A stretch of 46,112 nt of DNA from CANHCC01 sp040381555. GTDB taxonomy: Bacteria > Bacteroidota > Bacteroidia > J057 > RFSG01. Each line of letters begins with the position of its first letter. Position 1 is the stretch's first letter. The position numbers and the translations under genes are program-made. Below, piece after piece: positions 15,307 to 23,626 of the stretch. The DNA is taken from NCBI GenBank assembly GCA_040381555.1, contig JBEIHC010000007.1, positions 1-46,112 of the forward strand, read 5' to 3'. The notes below the pieces were generated by a model that saw nothing but the letters and a program-made list of their open reading frames with translations, did no database searches and was not told where the DNA came from.

Positions 15307-15326
15307 GTTCGTACTTATAAATAATG

Positions 15327-15360
15327 AAAGCCCTTCTTCATTTTGGAGAAGGGCTTTTTT
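15327..15360 (+). terminator. Terminator of the TlpA-like gene
   Basis: AAGCCCTTCT (15328-15337) pairs with AGAAGGGCTT (15347-15356), followed by a T run, 20 bases after the stop. Confidence 0.92.
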
Positions 15361-15368
15361 ATTAGTTA

Positions 15369-15394
15369 GGTGTCAACCCAGGTTGGGTGTCAAC
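15369..15394. repeat. Short repeat pair GGTGTCAAC around a palindrome
   Basis: GGTGTCAAC occurs at 15369-15377 and again at 15386-15394. Between them CAACCC-AGG-TTGGGTG forms a small inverted repeat. The block lies in the 5' region of the next gene and could be an operator. That is only suggestive. Confidence 0.4.
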
Positions 15395-15452
15395 TGAGAA
15401 TATTTTGTATCTTTATGTTATTGATACCTTCCTTTTTTTCAACTATTTGATC

Positions 15453-16253
15453 ATGAGACTCTTATTAATCTTTATTCTGACGATAGCATTTGCTCATGTG
15501 AAAAATCTCAAGGCTCAAAGGGAATATACTGATCTTGCTCAACTGGTGAAGCTTGATCCTAAGTTGGATTATGTATTATTGAAGCTGGAGATTCCGATAT
15601 TATCCGGCCTGCCTGAGAGTAAGTATTTTTATGAAATAAATGGAAAATCTCAAATTACAGATTCATGGGCCTCTTTGATTCTGGAGGATGGAAAAGAAGG
15701 ACGGCTCAATCTGCACAAATTAGCTTGTGTTCACTCTATTCAAGATACTTTCGGGTGGCATTCAAGCCTGAATCCCAAAGCGCGGCTTTTGCCTAATGAA
15801 ATCGATTCTTATGTCTATGGATGCCCAAATGGATTTCCAGATGAAGTACCCGACAGAATGGATTATCTCATATCCAATCAGTTAACACTTAACCATCGCG
15901 CTATGGTTTGGCTTTTTTTTCCTATTGGCAAGAAGGGAAGACCCCTCTTTGCAGCTTATGATGTGATTTGGTCTGATCCCGGAAAAGTTGCTCCGGATAT
16001 GCCACTTGTGTTTACTGATTTTATTGATGTTCCTACTCAAAAGTATAAAGTAATACAGGATTCCCTTTTTGTCAATCATTACTTTGAAGGGCTGAATTAT
16101 ATTTGGAAACCTGTTGAAGGAATATCCGGTTCTGGATATGAGAATACTTTCAAATGTATACAAATGCCTGATTCCTGGAAAAAATCATTGAATCAGGGAA
16201 TAATTCCTACAAAAATGTTCAAAAAGTATTTTCAATCGCAGACTAAGGACTAA
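15453..16253 (+). CDS. Secreted protein of unknown function
   Basis: I choose the ATG at 15453 (266 residues), because it places a clean signal peptide (MRLLLIFILTIAFAHVKNLKAQ) at the N-terminus. An upstream frame to 15387 only adds hydrophobic residues. The mature protein is soluble, with no further membrane segment. It contains LDYVLLKLEIPILSGLPE, LDYLISN-like MDYLISNQLTLNHRAMVWLF and a DPGKVAPDMPLVFTDFIDV segment. Single cysteines sit in HKLACVH, VYGCPNG and FKCIQMP. I recognise no family. It stands alone between a terminator and the convergent ftsB gene. Confidence 0.7.
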   Translation: MRLLLIFILTIAFAHVKNLKAQREYTDLAQLVKLDPKLDYVLLKLEIPILSGLPESKYFYEINGKSQITDSWASLILEDGKEGRLNLHKLACVHSIQDTFGWHSSLNPKARLLPNEIDSYVYGCPNGFPDEVPDRMDYLISNQLTLNHRAMVWLFFPIGKKGRPLFAAYDVIWSDPGKVAPDMPLVFTDFIDVPTQKYKVIQDSLFVNHYFEGLNYIWKPVEGISGSGYENTFKCIQMPDSWKKSLNQGIIPTKMFKKYFQSQTKD

Positions 16254-16304
16254 TTTGGGTTCAGTATTATTAGAGGAGCTCAGAATTTCTAATAATAAAT
16301 AAAT

Positions 16305-16607
16305 TTACTTCTCTACCACCAAAAACAAATCCTCATTCTCTTTTTTCATGAGGTATTGTTCGCGGGCAAATCGCTCAATTTCTTCCCGGTTTTCTTTGAA
16401 GATTAATCTTTCCTCATTGACTAGCTCCAACTCCTTTTGGTAAAATTCAATATCCTGTTCTAGGAGGCTAATCTCGGAAGACATCTTTAGTTGGGAAAAG
16501 AAATCATATCGATCAAAAAAGACCATCCAGATAAGAGCCGCAAGAGCTGTAAGCACAAATCGGTTAGAGGCAATAGAAAGTAACTTCGGGTTTATTTTCC
16601 TGAGCAT
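16305..16607 (-). CDS. FtsB/DivIC septum formation initiator family protein
   Basis: The protein has 100 residues. A short basic N-terminus is followed by one transmembrane helix (about 16-32, RFVLTALAALIWMVFFD) and a periplasmic coiled coil (ISLLEQDIEFYQKELELVNEE). The FtsB-like C-terminal IERFAREQYLMKKENEDLFLV closes it. FtsB/DivIC works with FtsL and FtsQ in the divisome. It follows eno after 6 bases; eno-ftsB adjacency is common in bacteria, which supports the call. Confidence 0.9.
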   Translation of the reverse strand: MLRKINPKLLSIASNRFVLTALAALIWMVFFDRYDFFSQLKMSSEISLLEQDIEFYQKELELVNEERLIFKENREEIERFAREQYLMKKENEDLFLVVEK

Positions 16608-16613
16608 AAACGA

Positions 16614-17900
16614 TTAAATAAATGGGAAGAAAGAACCTCCATATACGGCTGCATCCCCGAGTTCTTCCTCTATTCTGAGAAGCTGATTGTATTTGGCAAT
16701 CCGATCACTTCTAGAGGCTGAACCTGTTTTAATTTGTCCAGTGCTTAAGGCAACAGCCAAATCTGCAATCGTAGTATCCTCGGTCTCCCCGCTTCTATGA
16801 CTCATAATACTGGTATAGCGATTTCGAGTAGCCAGTTGAACGGCATTAATGGTTTCGGTAAGAGAACCTATTTGATTTACTTTCACCAAGATAGAGTTCG
16901 CCACTCCGGTTTTAATCCCTCTGCTTAGGTGTTTTACATTCGTCACAAATAAATCATCGCCGACTAATTGAACTCTCTCCCCTAGTGTATCTGTCAATTG
17001 CTTCCATCCTTCCCAATCTTCCTCTGCAAGTCCATCTTCAATCGATACGATGGGATATTTTTTGCACCAGTCTGCCCAATAGGAGACCATTTCTGAAGCA
17101 GTCAATTCGTCTTTGGTCGATTTCTTAAATACATATCGATTCTTGGCCGCATCATAGAATTCTGAACTGGCGGCATCCATGGCAATCCACATATCCTCGC
17201 CCGGACGGTAGCCAGCCTTTTCAATAGCCTGAATGACGATTTGCACGGCTTCTTCATTGCTGGCAATATTGGGAGCAAATCCCCCTTCATCTCCAACATT
17301 GGTACTCATTCCTTTTGACTTAAGCACTGCTTTCAAAGCATGAAAAACTTCAGTGCCCATGCGAAGGCCTTCTTTAAAGGAAGGTGCCTTCAGAGGAAAT
17401 ACCATAAATTCCTGGAAGTCGATAGAATTATCTGCATGACTTCCCCCATTGAGAATATTCGTCATGGGGGCTGGAAGCGTATTGGCATTTACTCCGCCGA
17501 TATAGCGATATAAAGGAAGGTCAACCGTAAGAGCAGCCGCTTTGGCAACCGCAAGGGAAACACCCAGAATGGCATTCGCACCCAATCGAGCTTTTGTATC
17601 CGTACCATCTAATTCGATGAGAGTTCTGTCTATCAGAGTTTGATCCAGTACACTCATTTCATTGAGCGCATCGGCAATTTCACCATTGACATGACTTACG
17701 GCCTTCTCCACCCCTTTGCCCATATATCTTTGCAAGTCGCCATCACGCAATTCCACCGCTTCATGAATGCCAGTAGAAGCACCGGAAGGTACGGCTGCGC
17801 GACCAATAATCCCCTCCTCTGTTGTGACCTCAACTTCTACTGTGGGATTTCCTCTGGAATCCAGAATTTCACGACCTGTGATATCAATAATCAAACTCAT
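16614..17900 (-). CDS. eno: Enolase
   Basis: The protein has 428 residues, the usual length. It starts MSLIIDITGREILDSRGNPTVEVEV and has the SGASTGIHEAVELRDGD loop. Metal and active-site segments AMDAASSEFYD, SIEDGLAEEDW, LVGDDLFVTN, ILVKVNQIGSLTE and SHRSGETEDTTIADLAVAL are all intact. It converts 2-phosphoglycerate to phosphoenolpyruvate in glycolysis. The C-terminus (YGGSFFPFI) is typical for the phylum. It is transcribed divergently from a GNAT gene. Confidence 0.99.
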   Translation of the reverse strand: MSLIIDITGREILDSRGNPTVEVEVTTEEGIIGRAAVPSGASTGIHEAVELRDGDLQRYMGKGVEKAVSHVNGEIADALNEMSVLDQTLIDRTLIELDGTDTKARLGANAILGVSLAVAKAAALTVDLPLYRYIGGVNANTLPAPMTNILNGGSHADNSIDFQEFMVFPLKAPSFKEGLRMGTEVFHALKAVLKSKGMSTNVGDEGGFAPNIASNEEAVQIVIQAIEKAGYRPGEDMWIAMDAASSEFYDAAKNRYVFKKSTKDELTASEMVSYWADWCKKYPIVSIEDGLAEEDWEGWKQLTDTLGERVQLVGDDLFVTNVKHLSRGIKTGVANSILVKVNQIGSLTETINAVQLATRNRYTSIMSHRSGETEDTTIADLAVALSTGQIKTGSASRSDRIAKYNQLLRIEEELGDAAVYGGSFFPFI

Positions 17901-17925
17901 AATTGACGATAAATATTTCTTAATA

Positions 17926-17933
17926 CAAAAGTA
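17926..17933 (-). promoter_or_regulatory. Probable -7 element (TACTTTTG) of eno
   Basis: Read on the minus strand, TACTTTTG lies 26 bases upstream of the eno ATG and fits the TAnnTTTG form. A convincing TTG box at the right distance is not seen. Confidence 0.35.
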
Positions 17934-17976
17934 AGAACTTAGTTTTGAGCGGAAAGGTAAATTTGAGTGTATAATC

Positions 17977-17984
17977 TAATTTTG
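17977..17984 (+). promoter_or_regulatory. Probable -7 element (TAATTTTG) of the GNAT gene
   Basis: TAATTTTG lies 35 bases before the ATG at 18019 and fits the Bacteroidota -7 form. The upstream box is weak. Confidence 0.35.
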
Positions 17985-18018
17985 TGAACACTTTTTTTAT
18001 AATTTCATTTATTATCTT

Positions 18019-18498
18019 ATGAAAAAAATGGATATTTCAGTAATTAATTCCGAAATCCGGGTAGCCGATTTGAGTGATCTGTCAGCCCTAGTGGAGCATA
18101 ATCTTGCCATGGCTCTCGAAACGGAAAATCTGGCATTGAAAAAGGATATTGTTGAAGCAGGTGTGCACAGAGTTTTTCAGGATACGGCCAAAGGATTTTA
18201 TTTGATTGCAGAAATAAACCAACAAATTGCAGGAAGCCTTATGATAACCTATGAATGGAGTGATTGGCGAAACGAGGATATTTGGTGGATTCAGAGTGTG
18301 TACATACGACCTGATTTTCGTAAAAAAGGTATCTATAAAAAATTATATAATGTGGTGAAAGAGATGGCTTTAGAGTCAGGAACTGGAAGCATTCGTTTAT
18401 ATGTAGAGCAAACGAATACGCAAGCGAAGGCAGTTTACCAACAATTAGGAATGGAGTATTCCAATTATGATTTATTTGAAGTGAACCTGAGAGCGTGA
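18019..18498 (+). CDS. GNAT family N-acetyltransferase
   Basis: The protein has 159 residues and is a single Acetyltransf_1 domain. VADLSDLSALVEHNLAMA starts the fold. GFYLIAEINQQIAGSLMITYEW gives the central strands. IQSVYIRPDFRKKGIYKKLYNVV carries the acetyl-CoA-binding R-x2-G-x-Y/A loop. IRLYVEQTNTQAKAVYQQLGMEY is the C-terminal motif. The substrate is unknown. It ends one base before the convergent carA stop, so the two genes abut tail to tail with no room for a separate terminator. Confidence 0.9.
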   Translation: MKKMDISVINSEIRVADLSDLSALVEHNLAMALETENLALKKDIVEAGVHRVFQDTAKGFYLIAEINQQIAGSLMITYEWSDWRNEDIWWIQSVYIRPDFRKKGIYKKLYNVVKEMALESGTGSIRLYVEQTNTQAKAVYQQLGMEYSNYDLFEVNLRA

Positions 18499-19611
18499 TT
18501 ACTTATTTTGCTCCATCATCTCCACAAACTCATCAAACAAATACCGGCTGTCATGTGGACCCGGTCCGGCTTCAGGATGGTATTGAACGGAGAAAGCTGC
18601 TTTGTTTTTTAATCTAATTCCCGCAACGGTTTGGTCGTTTAGGTGAACATGGGTAATCTCCAGATTGGGATTTTGCTCCACCTCTTTTCGAATAACAGCA
18701 AATCCATGATTTTGTGAGGTTATTTCACTTTGACCATTTAGGAGATTTTTCACCGGGTGATTAATTCCTCGATGACCATTGAACATTTTATAAGTGGACA
18801 CACCTTGCGTTTGGGCTAAAATTTGGTGGCCGAGACAAATGCCAAAAATGGGCAGGTTGGCTTCCAATAAAATGCGCACATTTTCTACCGCGTAGGGCAT
18901 TGCAGCTGGATCTCCAGGACCATTGGATAAAAATAACCCATTGGGCTTCCAATCAATGAGTTCGGATGCAGGAGTTTTAGCTGGAAAGACTTTGATGTAA
19001 CAGCCTCTGGAAGCTAGATTTCGAAGAATATTGTATTTGATTCCAAAATCATAAGCGGCCACTTTATAAGGAGCCTCTGGATTTCCCCATTCAAAAGCTG
19101 AATCGGTGCTGACTTGAGAGGATAATTCGAGCCCATTCATATCAGGGCATTTTTTTAACTCTTCCCGAAGTTGTTTTTCCTCCAATAATTCGGAGGAGAT
19201 AATGCAATTCATGGCTCCCTTATCGCGAATATGACGCACTAATTCGCGGGTATCTATACCTTCAATAGCCGTTATGGACTGTTGCTCAAAATATTCTTGA
19301 AGAGAGAGATTGGCTTGGGTACGAGAAAAATCTCGGGAGAATTTTTTGCAGACTAAACCTGAAATTCGAATAGCATTACTTTCCGATTCCTCATGGGTTA
19401 CTCCATAGTTTCCAATATGGGGATTTGTCATGATCACAATTTGCCCGGTATAGGAGGGGTCGGTAAAAATTTCCTGATACCCGGTCATTCCTGTATTAAA
19501 GCAAATTTCTCCCATTACAGTACCAGGAGCACCCGCTAACTGTCCTATCCATTGGGTACCATCGGAGAGCATCAGCACAGCAGGCTGATGGGTTTCATGC
19601 TGTTTAATCAT
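18499..19611 (-). CDS. carA: Carbamoyl-phosphate synthase small subunit
   Basis: The protein has 370 residues, normal length. The N-terminal domain has GEICFNTGMTGYQEIFTDPSYTGQIV and TRELVRHIRDKGAMN. The class I glutamine amidotransferase domain has GLFLSNGPGDP, the nucleophile elbow GICLGHQ and the His-Glu pair in SVQYHPEAGPGPHD. It supplies ammonia from glutamine to the large subunit (carB, not in this window) for arginine and pyrimidine synthesis. It overlaps the upstream nuoE gene by 4 bases, an unusual neighbour. Confidence 0.98.
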   Translation of the reverse strand: MIKQHETHQPAVLMLSDGTQWIGQLAGAPGTVMGEICFNTGMTGYQEIFTDPSYTGQIVIMTNPHIGNYGVTHEESESNAIRISGLVCKKFSRDFSRTQANLSLQEYFEQQSITAIEGIDTRELVRHIRDKGAMNCIISSELLEEKQLREELKKCPDMNGLELSSQVSTDSAFEWGNPEAPYKVAAYDFGIKYNILRNLASRGCYIKVFPAKTPASELIDWKPNGLFLSNGPGDPAAMPYAVENVRILLEANLPIFGICLGHQILAQTQGVSTYKMFNGHRGINHPVKNLLNGQSEITSQNHGFAVIRKEVEQNPNLEITHVHLNDQTVAGIRLKNKAAFSVQYHPEAGPGPHDSRYLFDEFVEMMEQNK

Positions 19612-20159
19612 CCAAGAACGGATTGATTGTTCAAAGGAATTCTTTGATATTCGGGAAGTTTCCCATTTCTTACATCCGCAATAAGCTGATCTATTTTTTC
19701 TGGAGTAAGGGAATGTACATAATGTCCGTTATTGAATTGCATAACAGGTGCAGTATCACAAGCTCCGAGACATTCGGCTTCTCGTACCCAGAAGAATTTA
19801 TCGGGGCTAATACCCTGTTCATCAGCGTTGATAGATTTCTTTATGTAATCAAATACTTCACGGCCTCCACATTCGCCACAGCTAAAGCAGGTGCAAACTT
19901 CCAGAAGATATTTGCCCATAGGCTTTTTGAAGTACATGGTATAGAAACTGGCTACGCCATATACATGAGCGAAGGATAATTTGAGGGTATCAGCCACCAG
20001 ATTAATTGCCTGATCAGATAGCCAACCAAATTTATTCTGCGCAATCCAAAGAGCAGGCATCACTGCTGACCGGGAATCCGGATATTTGGCTATGTGCTGA
20101 TTGATTTCCTGAAGTTCGGAATCCGTAAAGGAAAAGTCTTTGTTTTCTGTATCTGTCAA
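19608..20159 (-). CDS. nuoE: NADH-quinone oxidoreductase subunit E (24-kDa type)
   Basis: The protein has 183 residues. The thioredoxin-like 2Fe-2S domain has the four ligands of NuoE: Cys89-x4-Cys94 and Cys130-x3-Cys134. The helical N-terminal part (RSAVMPALWIAQNKFGWL, VYGVASFYTMY) is also typical. Two further cysteines (Cys91, Cys97) crowd the first motif (CTCFSCGEC). It starts at a TTG, 5 bases after a perfect AGGAGG. No other complex I gene is in the window, so it may serve complex I encoded elsewhere or another NADH-dependent enzyme, such as a hydrogenase or formate dehydrogenase module. Confidence 0.93.
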   Translation of the reverse strand: MTDTENKDFSFTDSELQEINQHIAKYPDSRSAVMPALWIAQNKFGWLSDQAINLVADTLKLSFAHVYGVASFYTMYFKKPMGKYLLEVCTCFSCGECGGREVFDYIKKSINADEQGISPDKFFWVREAECLGACDTAPVMQFNNGHYVHSLTPEKIDQLIADVRNGKLPEYQRIPLNNQSVLG

Positions 20160-20164
20160 GGTAA

Positions 20165-20170
20165 CCTCCT
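20165..20170 (-). promoter_or_regulatory. Strong Shine-Dalgarno site AGGAGG deciding the nuoE TTG start
   Basis: On the minus strand AGGAGG stands 5 bases before the TTG at 20159. Such perfect sites are uncommon in this phylum and almost absent elsewhere in the window. It supports the TTG start over later codons. Confidence 0.7.
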
Positions 20171-20192
20171 GTTAAGTCTATAGAATTTTTAA

Positions 20193-20200
20193 CAAAAGTA
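20193..20200 (-). promoter_or_regulatory. Probable -7 element (TACTTTTG) of nuoE-carA
   Basis: TACTTTTG on the minus strand lies 34 bases upstream of the nuoE start. The upstream box is not clear. Confidence 0.35.
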
Positions 20201-20324
20201 AAACAATTCGGTCAATGGGGAAATAGGTAAATTGTGGATACTAAATTAAACTAGACATTATATTGAGAAAATATTTACTTGTTAGAGTTTCCGTGAAATA
20301 CTTTCCGTTCAGAGGAAAATTATT

Positions 20325-20332
20325 TATTTTTG
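20325..20332 (+). promoter_or_regulatory. Probable -7 element (TATTTTTG) of the lpx operon
   Basis: TATTTTTG fits the TAnnTTTG form and lies 40 bases before the lpxD ATG. The upstream box is weak. Confidence 0.3.
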
Positions 20333-20371
20333 AAACTAATTACGAAAACCAATCAATACTAATGTACACGA

Positions 20372-21415
20372 ATGAAATTCACGGTAGCTGAGGTTGCCGC
20401 GTTGTTGGGGGGCGTCATTGAAGGCGACAATCAGGTAATATTAAAGAGTCTGGGAAAAATCGAAGAAGCCGGACCGGGGGACTTATGCTTTCTTTCTAAC
20501 CCAAAGTATATTCCTTATTTATATGAAACAGGCGCTTCGGCTGTTATCATTGCCCATGATTTTATACCTGAAAAGTCTGTAAAGCCTGTTTTAATCAGGG
20601 TCTCGGATCCCTATTCTGCATTTACCCAACTGCTAGAGCTTGCCTCAAATTTCAGAAAAACCCGAAGGGGTATTCATTCACAGGCATTGGTGCATGAATC
20701 GGCAAAGATTTCTGAGGAAGCGTTTGTAGACGCCTTTGCTTATATTTCTGAAGGGGCAGAAATACAGGAGGGAGCCGAAATATTTCCAGGGGCATTTATC
20801 GGGGAAAAAGTAATCATCGGGGCGAAAACGATTATTCATCCCGGAGCGATAATCTTGCAGGGCTGTAAAATTGGTCAAAATTGCATCATCCATTCTGGTG
20901 CAGTAATCGGTAGTGATGGTTTTGGATTTGCCCCACAGAAAGACGGAACCTTGAAAAAAATCCCCCAAACTGGGATAGTCATTATTGAAGATTTTGTAGA
21001 AGTTGGGGCGAATGCCTGTATCGATCGTGCGACTTTGGGCGAAACGAAAATTCGCACCGGGGTAAAAATTGATAATTTGGTTCAAATTGCTCACAATGTA
21101 GAGATTGGTAATCATACCGCAATTGCCTCCCAGACAGGCGTTTCGGGGAGTACAAAAATTGGAAAATATTGCATGATTGGCGGTCAGGTAGGTTTTGTTG
21201 GGCATATCACGCTGGCCAACAAAACTCAAATTGGCGGTCAATCGGGAGTAAGCAAATCCGTTGAATCAGAGGGAACTGCTCTCCGAGGAGCGCCTGCACA
21301 GCCGATTCGGGAACAGCTTAAAACCGAAGCTTTAATCCGCCGATTGGGTTCCCTTTTTGACCAGGTGAAGGACTTAGAGAAAAAAATAGCAATTTTGGAG
21401 TCCAGAATTGAATAA
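20372..21415 (+). CDS. lpxD: UDP-3-O-(3-hydroxyacyl)glucosamine N-acyltransferase
   Basis: The protein has 347 residues. The N-terminal LpxD-specific domain (about 1-100, FTVAEVAALLGG, GDLCFLSNPKYIPYLYETGASAVI) precedes a left-handed beta-helix of hexapeptide repeats (about 105-305). The helix carries SGAVIGSDGFGFAP and the catalytic His region NLVQIAHNVEIGNHTAIASQ. A short C-terminal helix follows. It adds the second 3-hydroxyacyl chain to UDP-acyl-glucosamine in lipid A synthesis at the inner membrane. It is first in the operon lpxD - lpxC/fabZ - lpxA. Confidence 0.98.
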   Translation: MKFTVAEVAALLGGVIEGDNQVILKSLGKIEEAGPGDLCFLSNPKYIPYLYETGASAVIIAHDFIPEKSVKPVLIRVSDPYSAFTQLLELASNFRKTRRGIHSQALVHESAKISEEAFVDAFAYISEGAEIQEGAEIFPGAFIGEKVIIGAKTIIHPGAIILQGCKIGQNCIIHSGAVIGSDGFGFAPQKDGTLKKIPQTGIVIIEDFVEVGANACIDRATLGETKIRTGVKIDNLVQIAHNVEIGNHTAIASQTGVSGSTKIGKYCMIGGQVGFVGHITLANKTQIGGQSGVSKSVESEGTALRGAPAQPIREQLKTEALIRRLGSLFDQVKDLEKKIAILESRIE

Positions 21416-21445
21416 GAACAAATAGAATAGAACCAAACAGAACGA

Positions 21446-22834
21446 ATGCATTCAAAGCAACATACAATTTGTAAATCAGTATCGCTTTCAGGTGTAGGCC
21501 TCCATACTGGAGAGCCCGTTACCCTGACTTTTTATCCGGCACCAGAGAATCATGGTTATGTATTTATGCGGGAAGATCTCCCCGGAAAGCCTCAGATACG
21601 GGCAGATGTGGACAATGTGGTAGATGTATTGCGCGGAACCACCTTACAAGAGAATAATGCACGCGTTACAACAGTGGAGCATACTTTGGCTGCACTCGTT
21701 GGACTGGAAATCGACAATGTGTTGATTGGATTAGATGGACCCGAACCCCCAGTTATGGATGGCAGTTCGATTGAATATATCAAAGTATTGCAACAAGCCG
21801 GAATCCAAGAGCAGGAAGCCGATCGGGAATATTTTGTGGTAGATGAGCCCATGCATTATTTCGAAAAAGATCGGAAAGTGGATATTGCAGCCCTTCCCAA
21901 TGAAGATTTTCGGGTGAGTGTTATGGTGGATTATAACTCTCATGTATTGGGGAGCCAGCATGCTCTGATGGAAAACATTCATCAATTTGCCACAGAATTT
22001 GCTTCCTGCAGAACTTTCTGTTTTTTGCATGAGTTGGAAATGCTGGTCGACCAGGGTCTAATTAAAGGAGGTGATCTCAACAATGCCATCGTGGTGGTTG
22101 ATAAGGAGATTGATGAAAATGAGATTCAGAAATTGGCAAAAATATTTGATCGGGATTTTATTACGGTTGCAAAAGAGGGAATTCTAAATAATACCGAACT
22201 GCGCTATCCAAATGAACCAGCCCGCCACAAACTATTGGATGTTTTAGGTGATTTAGCTTTAGCCGGAGTAGCCATCAAAGGTCAAATTATCGCATCTAGA
22301 CCTGGGCATAAAGCCAATATTGAATTTGCGCGCAAAATCAAAAGCTTGCATAGACAAAAGAAAATAGAGGATAAGTTTAAGTCTGGTCCAGGGAAGCAGG
22401 GCGTTGTGTTTGATATAAATGCCATTCAAAAAATTCTGCCTCATCGCTACCCTTTTCTCTTAGTAGATAAGATTATCAGTTTCTCTGAAAAAAATATAGA
22501 AGGCGTAAAAAATGTCACCATCAATGAGCCCTTTTTTGTTGGGCATTTTGAAGGAAATCCCATTATGCCAGGCGTACTTCAACTAGAAGCCATGGCACAG
22601 ATTGGAGGCATTCTTTTACTGAATGCACTTGAAAATCCCAATGATGTATGGGTATATTTTCTGGCCATTGACAATGCACGATTTAAGAAACCTGTCATCC
22701 CCGGAGATACCCTACATTTCAAACTTGAGTTAAGAAGCATCAAGCGCAATATTTGTATGCTCAGTGGAAAAGCATTCGTAGATGGCGTGCTGGTGTGTGA
22801 GGCAGATTTAGTTTCCAGCTTTGTAAAGAAATAA
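21446..22834 (+). CDS. lpxC/fabZ: Bifunctional UDP-3-O-acyl-N-acetylglucosamine deacetylase / 3-hydroxyacyl-ACP dehydratase (LpxC-FabZ fusion)
   Basis: The protein has 462 residues. Residues 1 to about 300 are LpxC, with the SGVGLHTGEPVTLTFYPA start, zinc and catalytic segments TTVEHTLAAL and ARHKLLDVLGDLALAG, and a final GHKANIEFARKI. From about 315 a complete FabZ hot-dog domain follows (HRYPFLLVDKI, GHFEGNPIMPGVLQLEAMAQ). The fusion couples the committed step of lipid A synthesis to a fatty-acid elongation dehydratase. It is a known hallmark of Bacteroidota. Both active sites look intact. Confidence 0.99.
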   Translation: MHSKQHTICKSVSLSGVGLHTGEPVTLTFYPAPENHGYVFMREDLPGKPQIRADVDNVVDVLRGTTLQENNARVTTVEHTLAALVGLEIDNVLIGLDGPEPPVMDGSSIEYIKVLQQAGIQEQEADREYFVVDEPMHYFEKDRKVDIAALPNEDFRVSVMVDYNSHVLGSQHALMENIHQFATEFASCRTFCFLHELEMLVDQGLIKGGDLNNAIVVVDKEIDENEIQKLAKIFDRDFITVAKEGILNNTELRYPNEPARHKLLDVLGDLALAGVAIKGQIIASRPGHKANIEFARKIKSLHRQKKIEDKFKSGPGKQGVVFDINAIQKILPHRYPFLLVDKIISFSEKNIEGVKNVTINEPFFVGHFEGNPIMPGVLQLEAMAQIGGILLLNALENPNDVWVYFLAIDNARFKKPVIPGDTLHFKLELRSIKRNICMLSGKAFVDGVLVCEADLVSSFVKK

Positions 22835-22837
22835 ACA

Positions 22838-23626
22838 GTGAGTCCTTCAAATTATCCAATGGTTCATATTCACCCGGATGCAAAAATCGGGCAGAATGTG
22901 ATTATAGAGCCGTTCACTGTTATCCATGGGGATGTGGAGATTGGGGATGATACCTGGATTGGTTCCAATGTAGCCATACATGATGGTGCCAGAATTGGCA
23001 AACGGTGTAAAATTTTTCCAGGAGCGGTTATTTCCAGCATACCTCAAGATTTAAAATTTAAGGGAGAAAAAACCTATGCCTATATAGGGGATGATACCAT
23101 GCTGCGGGAGTATGTTACCGTAAACAGAGGCACCTCCTATAATCATCTTACCCGTGTAGGCTCTCGTTGCACCATATTGGCTTATTCTCATATTGCCCAC
23201 GATTGTATTGTAGGCGATAATGTGATCTTATCCAATGCAGTGAATATGGCCGGGCATGTCGTAGTAGAAGATTTTGCCGTGATTGGGGGATTAACCGGCA
23301 TTCATCAATTTGTCCGTATAGGTAAACACTCCATGACTGCCGCTGGAACGATTATTCGGAAGGATATTCCTCCCTTTGTAAAAGCGGGTCGCTCTCCTTT
23401 AAGCTATGAAGGCATTAATTCGGTTGGTTTGAGACGGAGAGGTTTTTCAGAATCTGCGATACGAGATATTCAAGAAATATATCGCGTCATTTTTTTATCC
23501 GGAAATAATAACAGTCAGGCCCTAGCCAAAGTGGAAGCCACTTTCCCCTCAAGTGCAGAGCGCGATGATATTTTGGACTTTATTCGTAATTCCAGTAGAG
23601 GAATTATGAAGGGGTATATTGGTTAA
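22838..23626 (+). CDS. lpxA: Acyl-ACP--UDP-N-acetylglucosamine O-acyltransferase
   Basis: The protein has 262 residues. Hexapeptide repeats fill the first 185 residues (VHIHPDAKIGQNVIIEPFTV, IGDDTWIGSNVAIHDGARIG). LpxA landmarks are TMLREYVTVNRGT and AYSHIAHDCIVGDNVILSN with the catalytic His. The C-terminal helical domain has GLRRRGFSESAIRDIQEIYRVIF. It catalyses the first acylation of UDP-GlcNAc in lipid A synthesis. The GTG at 22838 lies 3 bases after the lpxC/fabZ stop; an ATG at 22859 is an alternative start seven codons in. Confidence 0.98.
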   Translation: MSPSNYPMVHIHPDAKIGQNVIIEPFTVIHGDVEIGDDTWIGSNVAIHDGARIGKRCKIFPGAVISSIPQDLKFKGEKTYAYIGDDTMLREYVTVNRGTSYNHLTRVGSRCTILAYSHIAHDCIVGDNVILSNAVNMAGHVVVEDFAVIGGLTGIHQFVRIGKHSMTAAGTIIRKDIPPFVKAGRSPLSYEGINSVGLRRRGFSESAIRDIQEIYRVIFLSGNNNSQALAKVEATFPSSAERDDILDFIRNSSRGIMKGYIG

